Shown in pieces: positions 32,636-40,125 of a stretch of 43,136 bases of DNA. Made by a program: the position numbers and the translations under genes. The DNA lies in contig CALBSQ010000122.1 in assembly GCA_937967325.1 (NCBI GenBank), positions 1-43,136 on the forward strand, given 5' to 3'. Every line of letters begins with the position of its first letter. The first letter of the stretch is position 1. The notes under the pieces are model-generated. The model did not search any database and was not told the DNA's origin. It worked only from the letters and a program-made list of their open reading frames with translations. Origin of the DNA: an uncultured Chloroflexota bacterium (GTDB lineage: Bacteria > Chloroflexota > UBA4733).

Positions 32636-33589
32636 ATGTACAGGTCCCTTATCAGGTATGCCTGCACCGTGACGATGGCCGCGCTCCTCACGTTGACAGG
32701 GACCGTGTCGGCAGCGCCGGCCACCGGCAGTCCTACGAATCCGCTGCCTCTGGTCGGTCCAGTTGATGGGAGCCTGATTGGCAACAGCGGCGGCGCCTAT
32801 GCCTTCTTTCAGTTCAGCTACCCCGGGGACGGTTCAACTGTCTCCTTGACGCTGACTACGAACAATGCCACGCCGCTGAATAGCGGGGCGGCTGGACTCA
32901 ATGTCTATCAGGGCCACACCACAGCAACGGCGGGCCGCGACGGCCCCTTCACCGACCTGGCGCTCTTCTCCTCGACGACACCCGGTCCGGTCCTGGCGCA
33001 GGTGTTCGACTACGACCCCGCCAACAACATCGCGTTCACCCTGACGCCGCAAGGTCTGCCCGTTCCGTCTGCCGCTGCGACCACGGCGTCCTCCGGCGCC
33101 TGCCGTGACGCCGCGATAGCAGCCGTGATCAACCGAACTGGTCCCAAGCGCGAGACCGAGACGGGCGCAAGTCCGGATTATCCTTATCCGCTCAATTCCG
33201 GGGCCGTACAGGGGAGCCTCCTGGGCAAGAGCGATGGGGCGTATTTCTATTACCAGACCAGCGCTCTACCGCCGATCTCAAGCAGTAACAACGGCGGGCG
33301 GGCGTTCATGCTCACAACCGACGCGCCCCAGCTGGTGGAGAGTGGACAGGTAGGTCTTGATGTCTATTATAAGGAGAGTCCGCTCCCCAGTTACATGCGC
33401 GGAAACCCGCTATTGCCGGAGACGATCAACGCTCTGGGATGGGTGACCGTCAACGCCACGGACGCGAATGGCGCCCCACTGCTCGGGCCGATGCTGTTGC
33501 AAGTATTCAACTGCGATGCCGGCAAGACCGTGCAGTTCACCCTCAGCGTAGAAGTTGTCACCGGAGAGGCTGGACCAGGTCCGGGCTGA
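32636..33589 (+). CDS. Secreted protein with two copies of an unknown domain
   Basis: The protein has 317 residues. A typical signal peptide (MYRSLIRYACTVTMAALLTL, then GTVSAAPA) is followed by two related units. Unit one begins PVDGSLIGNSGGAYAFFQFS (about residues 42-140). Unit two begins AVQGSLLGKSDGAYFYYQTS (about 190-300). Each continues with a strand-rich pattern and a QVGLDVYY/AAGLNVYQ motif. The family is not recognised; a beta-sandwich is likely. ATG 32636 has AAAGGAGG 7 nt upstream. It starts 137 nt from the divergent sulfatase gene, and a cell-surface or extracellular-binding role is a guess. Confidence 0.75.
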   Translation: MYRSLIRYACTVTMAALLTLTGTVSAAPATGSPTNPLPLVGPVDGSLIGNSGGAYAFFQFSYPGDGSTVSLTLTTNNATPLNSGAAGLNVYQGHTTATAGRDGPFTDLALFSSTTPGPVLAQVFDYDPANNIAFTLTPQGLPVPSAAATTASSGACRDAAIAAVINRTGPKRETETGASPDYPYPLNSGAVQGSLLGKSDGAYFYYQTSALPPISSSNNGGRAFMLTTDAPQLVESGQVGLDVYYKESPLPSYMRGNPLLPETINALGWVTVNATDANGAPLLGPMLLQVFNCDAGKTVQFTLSVEVVTGEAGPGPG

Positions 33590-33751
33590 GCGAAGCCGAG
33601 GTCGGACTGTGCTGCCGAATAGCGCCCTTTCATTACCCCAAGCCAGTGGGCCCAGCGGGGATTGCCGAGGCCCCGGCCTCCCCGGCATTAGCCAGCGTAG
33701 CCAAAGGACTGGGCTGCTGAGACCGAGGGGCTGGGAGCTCGCCGGAGAAGG

Positions 33752-36586
33752 TCACACCGGTAGGTGCTGGTCCAGCGCCGTGGCGATGGCTGCCTCCATC
33801 GACATTGCCTTCCCCTCGGCCCAGGCGGCGGCAAACGCCTGCTCCCCCAGCGCCGACTGCGCCGCGGCGCGGGTGCGATCGGCGGTGGCGCGCGAGGACG
33901 ATGGCAAGGAAGCCCCGCTGGCCTCGCAGAGCGCCGCCGCCGCGGCCAGGAGGCGTGTGGCGAGCTCTGGCCGCCCCAAGGGAAGCATGACTTCCGCAAG
34001 TCCGACCAGGTCGATGGCGGCGCCCCGCTTGTCGCTGAGTTTCTGACGTAGCGCGAGCGCCTGCCGGTAGAGTGCGAGGGCGCTTCCGTGCTCGCCTCGC
34101 AGCGCCTTCACCTCCGCCATGTTGTGCAGGCAGCGGGCGGCGCCGCTCCGGTCGCCCAAGGCGCGGCAGGTGGCCAGCGCCTCTGCGTACAAATCCGTTG
34201 CCCGCCCATAATCACCTTGAGCCTGCGCTACCAAGCCGAGGTTGCCCTGCAAGATCGCGACGCGCTGCGTGTTCCCTAGCTGCCGCTGCACGGCCAGCGC
34301 TTCCTCGTACAGCGCCACAGCGCGATCCCAGGCGCCTTGCTCGTAGGCGACCATTCCCAGGTTGAGCAGGGAGAGGGCAATGCCCTGCTGATCACCGAGC
34401 TTCTTGCGCAGGTCGGCAGCCTGCTGGAATAGGGCCGCCGCTCGCTCGTAATCGCCCTGGTCGTAGACGGCGATCCCCAGGTTGTTCAGGGAGCTGGCAA
34501 TCCCCGCCTCGTCCCCGGCCTCGCGCTGCAGCTTCAGCGCCTCCTCGTAGCGCGGCACGGCCCCCCGGTAGTCCCCCTGACCGTCCGCGACCAGGCCGAG
34601 CCAGTCTAGTGCGAAGGCGATTACGGGCTTGTCGCTGAGCGCCGGGCGTAGTGCCAGCGTCTGTTCCAGACTTGCCTGCGCGTCCACGTGATCACCCTGA
34701 TACCAGGCCAGCCTGCCGGCAGCGTTGAGTGCTTTGGCCCGCGTCAGGACCGGCGCTTTGCCTCCTCGGTCCAGGAACCCCTCCAGCCAGCTCCGCCCTT
34801 CGCTGAAGTGGCCATGGGAAGCCCAGAAGGCGCCCAGCGCCCCGGCCAGCCGCAGCCCATCCTCCGTCGCGCCCGTTTCCTGCATCCAGCGCAGCGCCGC
34901 CCGCAGGTTGTCGTGCTCGCGCTCCAGCCTCTGGAGCCACCCCCGCTGATCCGGCCCGCGTAGCTCGGGCTCCGCCTCCTCCGCCAGGGACCGGTAGTAG
35001 CCAGCATGCGCGCGGCGCAGCTCGTCCGCCTCGCCACGCTCCCCCAACTGCTCGAGGGCGAACTCCCGCAGCGTCTCCAGCATCACGAGGCGCGCTTCGC
35101 CCTCCACGGTCTCTTCCTGCCGTACCAGGCTCTTGTCGACCAGGGACTCGGCTCCCTCCAAGAGGTCGATCTCCAGATCGCTCCGCGCGTTGCACACCGC
35201 CTCGGCCGCCTCCAGCGCGCAGCCGCCCACGAAGACGCCCAGCCGGGCGAAGAGGGTCTGCTCGGCCGGGGTGAGCAGGTCGTAGCTCCAGGCGATGGCC
35301 CCGCGTAGCGTCCGCTGCCGCTCGGGCAGGTCGCGCGCCCCGCCCGTCAGCACCGCCAGGCCGCTCGACAATCGCTGCAGCAGGGCCGGCGGAGGTAAGA
35401 GTCGCACCCGCGCCGCCGCCAGCTCGATCGCCAGCGGCAGTCCGTCCAGCCGCGCGCAGATCTCCGCCACGGCGCGGGCATTGGCGTCGGTCAGGGCGAA
35501 GTCCGGCTGGACTGCCCGGGCGCGCTGGACGAACAAGGCCACGGCGTCGTACTGCTCGAGCTGCGCGACCGCGGGGAGGCGCTCCGGGTCGGGCAGGGGC
35601 AGCGGCGGCGCCGGCAGGCGCTGCTCGCCCGAGAGGCGCAGCAGCGATCGGCTCGTCACCAGCACGCGGAGCTCGGGGCAGGCCGCCAGCAGATCGGCCA
35701 CCAGCGGCGCCGCCTCCAGCGCCTGCTCGAAGTTGTCGAGGACCAGCAGCAGGCGCTTCTCGCCAAGGTAGGCCTTGAGGGCATCGGTCAGGCTGGTCCC
35801 GCCGGCCTCGCGGACGCCCAGCGCGGCGGCGATGGCGGCGGCGACCTGTTGGGTGTCTCGCGCGGCGGCCAGCGACACGAACGCCGTCCCATCGGGGAAC
35901 GCTGCCGCGACCTCCGCCGCGACCGCCAGCGCCAGGCGCGTCTTGCCCACGCCGCCGGGCCCCGTCAGGGTGAGCAGCCGTGCGCCGTCGTCCAGCAGGC
36001 GCGATCTCGCCGCCGCGATCTCCCGTCCCCGGCCCACCAGGGGCGTCGGAGGGACCGGCAGGGTGATCTGGTGCTGGCCGCCGGTCCTGAGGGCGACAGA
36101 TGGCGGGGCCGCCACAGTCGTGCCGTCCGCCCTCGCCGGCGCGCCGCTGGGCCTTCCGCTGATGGCAGCGACGAGGCGGTCGAACGCTCCTTCCGCGTCA
36201 AGGCCGTCGCGGAGATCCACCCACGTCCGCGTGAACAAGAAGGCCGGCACGTCCGAGTGGTCGGGCAGCGCCGCCAGCCCAGGGAGGAGCACGAGGAAAA
36301 GGCGGAAGGCAGGATCCTTCGCCGCGCGATCCAGCGCCACCCCCACCTCCTCGCGGACCCAATCGCCCACGCCGTGGGCTCCGATGCAGACCGCGCAGGC
36401 GGCGCAGGCGCGCAGCCCGGCCGCGAGCTCGTCCTGCCAGCGACCGCCGGGGGCGAGCGCCCACTTGTCCAGCCAGGGGCGGAGCCCCGCCTGCTGCAGG
36501 CGCACGGCGATCTGCTCTACCACCGGCTTGTCGCGGCTGTTGTGCGAGAGGAACACATCGAAGCGCGAAGGCGGGCTGCTGTCCAT
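33752..36586 (-). CDS. TIR-NB-ARC-TPR STAND protein (putative NADase switch)
   Basis: The protein has 944 residues. A TIR domain occupies residues about 8-145 (FDVFLSHNSRDKPVVEQIA). Its segment DWVREEVGVAL aligns with the catalytic-Glu region of animal SARM1 (DWVHKE), giving Glu80 as the candidate NAD-cleaving residue. NB-ARC (about 180-400) has Walker A TGPGGVGKT (Lys215), Walker B LLVLDNFEQ (Asp284), TSRSLLRL and GLPLAIELAAAR. A winged helix follows, then about six TPRs (630-880) and a tail (SMEAAIATAL) shared with the HTH regulators at 21946 and 28587. TPR sensing of a trigger could oligomerise the NB-ARC part and activate the TIR. ATG 36586 has GGAG 7 nt upstream. It is divergent from the operon at 36704. 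Confidence 0.88.
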   Translation of the reverse strand: MDSSPPSRFDVFLSHNSRDKPVVEQIAVRLQQAGLRPWLDKWALAPGGRWQDELAAGLRACAACAVCIGAHGVGDWVREEVGVALDRAAKDPAFRLFLVLLPGLAALPDHSDVPAFLFTRTWVDLRDGLDAEGAFDRLVAAISGRPSGAPARADGTTVAAPPSVALRTGGQHQITLPVPPTPLVGRGREIAAARSRLLDDGARLLTLTGPGGVGKTRLALAVAAEVAAAFPDGTAFVSLAAARDTQQVAAAIAAALGVREAGGTSLTDALKAYLGEKRLLLVLDNFEQALEAAPLVADLLAACPELRVLVTSRSLLRLSGEQRLPAPPLPLPDPERLPAVAQLEQYDAVALFVQRARAVQPDFALTDANARAVAEICARLDGLPLAIELAAARVRLLPPPALLQRLSSGLAVLTGGARDLPERQRTLRGAIAWSYDLLTPAEQTLFARLGVFVGGCALEAAEAVCNARSDLEIDLLEGAESLVDKSLVRQEETVEGEARLVMLETLREFALEQLGERGEADELRRAHAGYYRSLAEEAEPELRGPDQRGWLQRLEREHDNLRAALRWMQETGATEDGLRLAGALGAFWASHGHFSEGRSWLEGFLDRGGKAPVLTRAKALNAAGRLAWYQGDHVDAQASLEQTLALRPALSDKPVIAFALDWLGLVADGQGDYRGAVPRYEEALKLQREAGDEAGIASSLNNLGIAVYDQGDYERAAALFQQAADLRKKLGDQQGIALSLLNLGMVAYEQGAWDRAVALYEEALAVQRQLGNTQRVAILQGNLGLVAQAQGDYGRATDLYAEALATCRALGDRSGAARCLHNMAEVKALRGEHGSALALYRQALALRQKLSDKRGAAIDLVGLAEVMLPLGRPELATRLLAAAAALCEASGASLPSSSRATADRTRAAAQSALGEQAFAAAWAEGKAMSMEAAIATALDQHLPV

Positions 36587-36651
36587 CGCGGTCTCCGGCT
36601 TCGCATCCGCAAAGGCCGTCCACGGCTCCATGAGCACGAGCGATGCCGGCA

Positions 36652-36663
36652 CGAGTATACTCG
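36652..36663. promoter_or_regulatory. Symmetric CGAGTATACTCG element shared by divergent operons
   Basis: This perfect 12-bp palindrome places the -10-like TATACT on both strands (36656-36661 plus; 36654-36659 minus) inside the 117-bp gap between the TIR gene and the operon at 36704. The predicted leaders would be about 60 and 40 nt. No good -35 is visible, so an activator or a symmetric operator reading is also possible. Confidence 0.5.
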
Positions 36664-36703
36664 AAGGCGCTACTCTGCCGGCCAAGAAAGGTAGGTCAGG
36701 CAC

Positions 36704-38095
36704 GTGAGGCCCCTGCTGTTCGTCGCGATGCCCTTCGGGCGCAAGCCCGACCCTTCCGGAACGTTCGAGATCGACTTCGACGATCTCTACGAGCGGGTCA
36801 TCAAGACGGCGGCGAAGGCCGCCGACGTCGACGTCATCCGGGCCGATGAGGAAACCTATGGAGGTTTCATCCACGGGGCCATGTACGAGCGATTGCTCCT
36901 GGCGGAGATCGTCCTCGCCGACCTGACCCTCGCCAACCCGAACGTCTTCTACGAGCTGGGTATCCGGCACGCGGCGAGGCCGCACGCCACCATCCTGATG
37001 TATGCCAGCATTGGCCGTCTGCCCTTCGACGTCAGTCCGGTGCGAGCCGTGCGCTACGAGCTGAAGGAGGGGCGGCTCGTCGACGATCGCGTTGCTCCGC
37101 TGACGACGCTGCTGCAGCAGCGGATCGAGCAAGCCAAGTCCGACCTCGCCCACACCGACAGCCCGCTCTTCCTCTTGCTGCCGGGACTCCAGCCGCCTAC
37201 CCTCTCGCGGGAGACGGCGGACTCGTTCCGCGATCGTCTGCGGGGGGTGGCCGGCCTGCAGGAACGGATCAGCGTGGCGGCGCAGCAGCGTCACGGCGTG
37301 GCGCTGGAGCAGTTGCGCGCGATCGAGCAGGAGCTCCGGCCGTATCCGAGTTGCCCTCCGCAGCTCCTGCTCGACCAGATGCGGGGCTACCGAGCCATCA
37401 GCGCCTGGGACGACCTGATCCGGCTGGTCGACGCTTTCCCGGCCCCCGTCGCGGCGATAGTGAGCGTGCAAGAGCAGCTCGCGCTCTCCCTCAACCGCCG
37501 GAACCAGCCTGGCGACCGCGAGCGGGCAATCACCCTGCTGCGGAAGCTGCTTCGTGAGCGTCCGCCTTCCGCGGAGACCATGGGCGTGCTCGGGCGCGTG
37601 TATAAGGACCTGTACGCGGAATTGGCGAAGGCCGGCAGGACGCTGGAGGCGGCGGCCGCCCTGGAGCAAGCGATCACGTCCTACGCGGCGGGCTTCCAGG
37701 CCGACCCCCGGGATTACTACCCGGGCCTCAACGCGATCACCCTCTCCCTGCAGCAGGAAGGCGTGGAGGCCCGTGCCCGCGTCCAGGAGTTGCGCCCCGT
37801 GGTCGCTTTCGCCGTGGCGCGCCGGGGCGGGCTGGCGTCGTGCGAGTATTGGGACGTGGCGGCGGTCTGCGAGCTAGCGGCGATCGGCGAAGATTGGCCA
37901 ACGGCGCAGCGGGCGGCCGGCGAGGTCGGCATCCTGGCCAACGAGTCCTGGATGCTGGAGACGACGGCCAACAACCTGGAGCTGATCCGCCACTGGCTCG
38001 AGGCTGAGGGCCGGAGCACGAGCGCACTGCCGGCCATCGTCGAGCTCCTCAAGCGACGCGCCGCCGACCTCGCCGGGCCAGGCGCGACGCAGTGA
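36704..38095 (+). CDS. Deoxyribosyltransferase-like/TPR-S adaptor (ASK/MAP3K TRAF-binding-like)
   Basis: The protein has 463 residues. The N-terminal 125 residues (LLFVAMPFG, then ADLTLANPNVFYELGIRHA) resemble nucleoside 2-deoxyribosyltransferase-like nucleotide-processing domains. Asp73 and Glu84 (YELG) are the likely active-site positions. The rest is helical TPR-like repeat of the type found in the TRAF-binding region of animal ASK/MAP3K kinases and in prokaryotic proteins linked to conflict systems. It would bind or cleave a nucleotide-type ligand and pass the signal on. GTG 36704 follows AAAGGTAGG. It is divergent from the TIR-NB-ARC gene and 4 nt upstream of the SLOG-SLATT gene, so the latter is an operon partner. 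Confidence 0.8.
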   Translation: MRPLLFVAMPFGRKPDPSGTFEIDFDDLYERVIKTAAKAADVDVIRADEETYGGFIHGAMYERLLLAEIVLADLTLANPNVFYELGIRHAARPHATILMYASIGRLPFDVSPVRAVRYELKEGRLVDDRVAPLTTLLQQRIEQAKSDLAHTDSPLFLLLPGLQPPTLSRETADSFRDRLRGVAGLQERISVAAQQRHGVALEQLRAIEQELRPYPSCPPQLLLDQMRGYRAISAWDDLIRLVDAFPAPVAAIVSVQEQLALSLNRRNQPGDRERAITLLRKLLRERPPSAETMGVLGRVYKDLYAELAKAGRTLEAAAALEQAITSYAAGFQADPRDYYPGLNAITLSLQQEGVEARARVQELRPVVAFAVARRGGLASCEYWDVAAVCELAAIGEDWPTAQRAAGEVGILANESWMLETTANNLELIRHWLEAEGRSTSALPAIVELLKRRAADLAGPGATQ

Positions 38096-38099
38096 CCAT

Positions 38100-39740
38100 G
38101 TGACCGGCGTGATGGGGGACGCCAAGCCGGCCGTGCGGCGTGTCGGCGCCATTCCCTTGCGCGTGCGCGTTGGCGTGACGGGGCACCGGCAATTGCCGGA
38201 TGATCCCGCGCTCACGGCGCGGGTGAGCTGGACACTCCAGCGCATCCAGCAGTTGACACGCGCCTCCCCAGCGACATCGGTCCAGTTGGCGGCTGTCTCG
38301 CCGCTGGCGGAGGGCGCGGACCGGCTGATCGCTCATCAGGTGCTCCAGACGCCAGGCGGAACGCTGGAAGTTCCCTTGCCCTTACCACAATCTGACTATC
38401 GTGTGGACTTCAGCAGCGAGGAATCCCGTCGTCAGTTCGACGCCCTCCTGGCCCAGGCGGGCCAGGTCGTTGCGCTGCCACCGGCCGGAACCAGAGAGGA
38501 AGCCTACGACCAGGCCGGCCACTACGTGGTGGACTGGTGCGACGTGCTGATCGCCCTTTGGGATGGCCATCCGGCGCGCGGCCAGGGCGGGACCGCGGAT
38601 GTCGTGGCGCGGGCACGGGAGCGAGGACTGCCGCTATTCTGGATTTCCCCTGAGTCCCCGTTCGCTGTCCAGGAAGAGCGCGGGGCGCAGCTCTCGATGC
38701 TGTGCCGGGATCTCGACGTCTACAATCGCGGTGCGGTCGACGATACGCGGCTGGCACGGCACGCGGACCAGCAGGCGGCACTGTTGCTGGAGAAGGCGGA
38801 CCAGGCAGGCCTCAGCCGTGACGTGCCGCTGCCGTTCTGGGCATGGATGGCGCCCTACCTGGCGAGGGCGGCCACGCTGGCCCGGCAGCGTCAGCGGCGG
38901 TTCTCGCAGCTCGGCGCCGCCCAATACTTGCTTGCCGCCGCCGCGGTCGCGGCCGGCGCCCTCCAGAGCACCCTCTTCCCGACATTCTGGCCGCTCGCCT
39001 GGCTCGAAGTTGTCTTTCTGGGCGTCATTCTTGCGCTGCTCGTCGTTGGGCGGCGCTCCCGCGCGCAAGAGCGCTGGATCGCCTATCGCGCCGTGGCGGA
39101 GCGCCTTCGCTCCTGTCTATTCCTGGCGCTGGCAGGCGCGGAGGCGGCACACGAAACCGAGACCGAGCGTGTCACGCTGAGCCACCCGTCCGAGCAGTGG
39201 ATTCAGCGCGCAGTAGTCGAGGTGTGGAGCACACGTCCGGCTCCAGTCGTCCTACCGGGAGAGGTCGCCGGGCTGAAGCGGTTTTTGTCGGCGGCGTGGC
39301 TCCAGGAGCAACGTCGCTACCATCAAAAGGCCAGCCGGCGACACGCACGGCGCCATCGCCGGCTCATCTACGCCAGCGCGGCCGCGTTCGCGGTGACTCT
39401 GATCGCCGCTCTGCTGCACGCCTTCGGCTGGCTCGACACCCGAGTCGCTGCATCGTCAGCGAGTACCTCCTGGGGGTCCGTGCTGATCCTGGTGACGATC
39501 GCCCTACCGGCGCTCGCCGGCGCCTTGCGCGGCGTCGGTGTGCAGCAAGAATTCCTCCGGAACGCGGAGCGCAGCGGCCGGACCATATCGTACCTCGGGG
39601 CAATCCAGCGGAGGTTGGAAGCCGCGCGCGACCTGCCCGGCGTTCGTCGCGTAGCGCAAGACGCGGCCCGCCTCATGCTGGAGGAGAACCACGATTGGTA
39701 CACGGTGATGCTGCTGCACGACATCGAGCTGGACACCTGA
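38100..39740 (+). CDS. SLOG domain fused to two membrane helix pairs (SLATT-like effector)
   Basis: The protein has 546 residues. The N-terminal SLOG/DprA-LOG-like Rossmann domain (residues about 20-200) shows VGVTGHRQL, SPLAEGADRLIA and DVLIALWDG followed by GGTADVV, consistent with binding a nucleotide-derived ligand. Two pairs of membrane helices follow: YLLAAAAVAAGALQ with EVVFLGVILALLVVG, and LIYASAAAFAVTLIAALLHA with SVLILVTIALPALAGALRG. The 2TM-plus-helix layout is like SLATT effectors, thought to form pores on activation. GTG 38100 lies 4 nt after the upstream stop; ATG 38112 is an alternative. It is likely cotranscribed with 36704 and under the same control as the TIR gene. Confidence 0.8.
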   Translation: MTGVMGDAKPAVRRVGAIPLRVRVGVTGHRQLPDDPALTARVSWTLQRIQQLTRASPATSVQLAAVSPLAEGADRLIAHQVLQTPGGTLEVPLPLPQSDYRVDFSSEESRRQFDALLAQAGQVVALPPAGTREEAYDQAGHYVVDWCDVLIALWDGHPARGQGGTADVVARARERGLPLFWISPESPFAVQEERGAQLSMLCRDLDVYNRGAVDDTRLARHADQQAALLLEKADQAGLSRDVPLPFWAWMAPYLARAATLARQRQRRFSQLGAAQYLLAAAAVAAGALQSTLFPTFWPLAWLEVVFLGVILALLVVGRRSRAQERWIAYRAVAERLRSCLFLALAGAEAAHETETERVTLSHPSEQWIQRAVVEVWSTRPAPVVLPGEVAGLKRFLSAAWLQEQRRYHQKASRRHARRHRRLIYASAAAFAVTLIAALLHAFGWLDTRVAASSASTSWGSVLILVTIALPALAGALRGVGVQQEFLRNAERSGRTISYLGAIQRRLEAARDLPGVRRVAQDAARLMLEENHDWYTVMLLHDIELDT

Positions 39741-39811
39741 GCAGCGCATTGGCCGGGCATAGCGGGAGGCGCGGACGGCGGAAGTGCTACAGAGTATTGC
39801 GTCGACCTGGC

Positions 39812-39942
39812 GGAGCGCCACGGAGCGCGGGCGTCCCGCCCGCCCCGGTCCCGCCGCCGGGGTAGGCGCCCCACACGCTCACTAGGCGCTGCCTCACCGG
39901 TAGCCATTGGGCGGGCGGGACGCCCGCGCTCCGTGGCGCTCC
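39812..39942. repeat. MITE/REP-like element with 34-bp perfect inverted repeats
   Basis: Left arm 39812-39845 (beginning GGAGCGCCACGG) and right arm 39909-39942 are perfect reverse complements, with a 63-bp GC-rich loop. Short outer arms TATTGC (39795-39800) and GCAATA (39963-39968) may extend the structure. No open frame of substance lies inside. The CGGGCGTCCCGCCCGC core resembles intergenic repeats common in GC-rich genomes. The surrounding stretch from 39741 to 40125 holds no gene that I can support. Confidence 0.75.
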
Positions 39943-39999
39943 ACCCTCGGCGATAACTTGCTGCAATAGCCTGTGGCGCATCCGTGGACGGCCCACGGC

Positions 40000-40029
40000 T
40001 TGCGAACAAATGACCCATTGCTGTAAGAT
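40000..40029 (+). promoter_or_regulatory. Candidate promoter upstream of the HTH_42 gene
   Basis: TTGCGA at 40000-40005, an 18-bp spacer and TAAGAT at 40024-40029 resemble a sigma-70-type promoter. The in-frame GTG at 40039 lies 9 nt after the -10, and the preferred ATG is at 40126, so the leader length depends on which start is used. Confidence 0.4.
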
Positions 40030-40125
40030 ACGACCGCGGTGACGGGACGGCCGAACTCCGGACCCACCGCGGCGACACGATGCCGTGAAGCGGATCGGGA
40101 CGCGGAGCGAGATGGGCGGGACTAC

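Noticed and set aside
31011..32672. A 553-codon plus-strand frame across the sulfatase gene
   Set aside because: It is antisense to a clear CSPSR sulfatase and has no recognisable motif; it is a GC-codon shadow.
36587..37669. Extension of the TIR protein frame upstream to 37669 (1305 codons)
   Set aside because: The extra 361 codons are antisense to the deoxyribosyltransferase-like gene, whereas the TIR domain starts just after ATG 36586, which has its own GGAG site.
36704..38095. Naming the first conflict-operon protein a nucleoside deoxyribosyltransferase enzyme
   Set aside because: The domain similarity is to a fold used in several nucleotide-handling proteins, and the helical repeat tail is not found in the metabolic enzymes. 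I kept a domain-level call.
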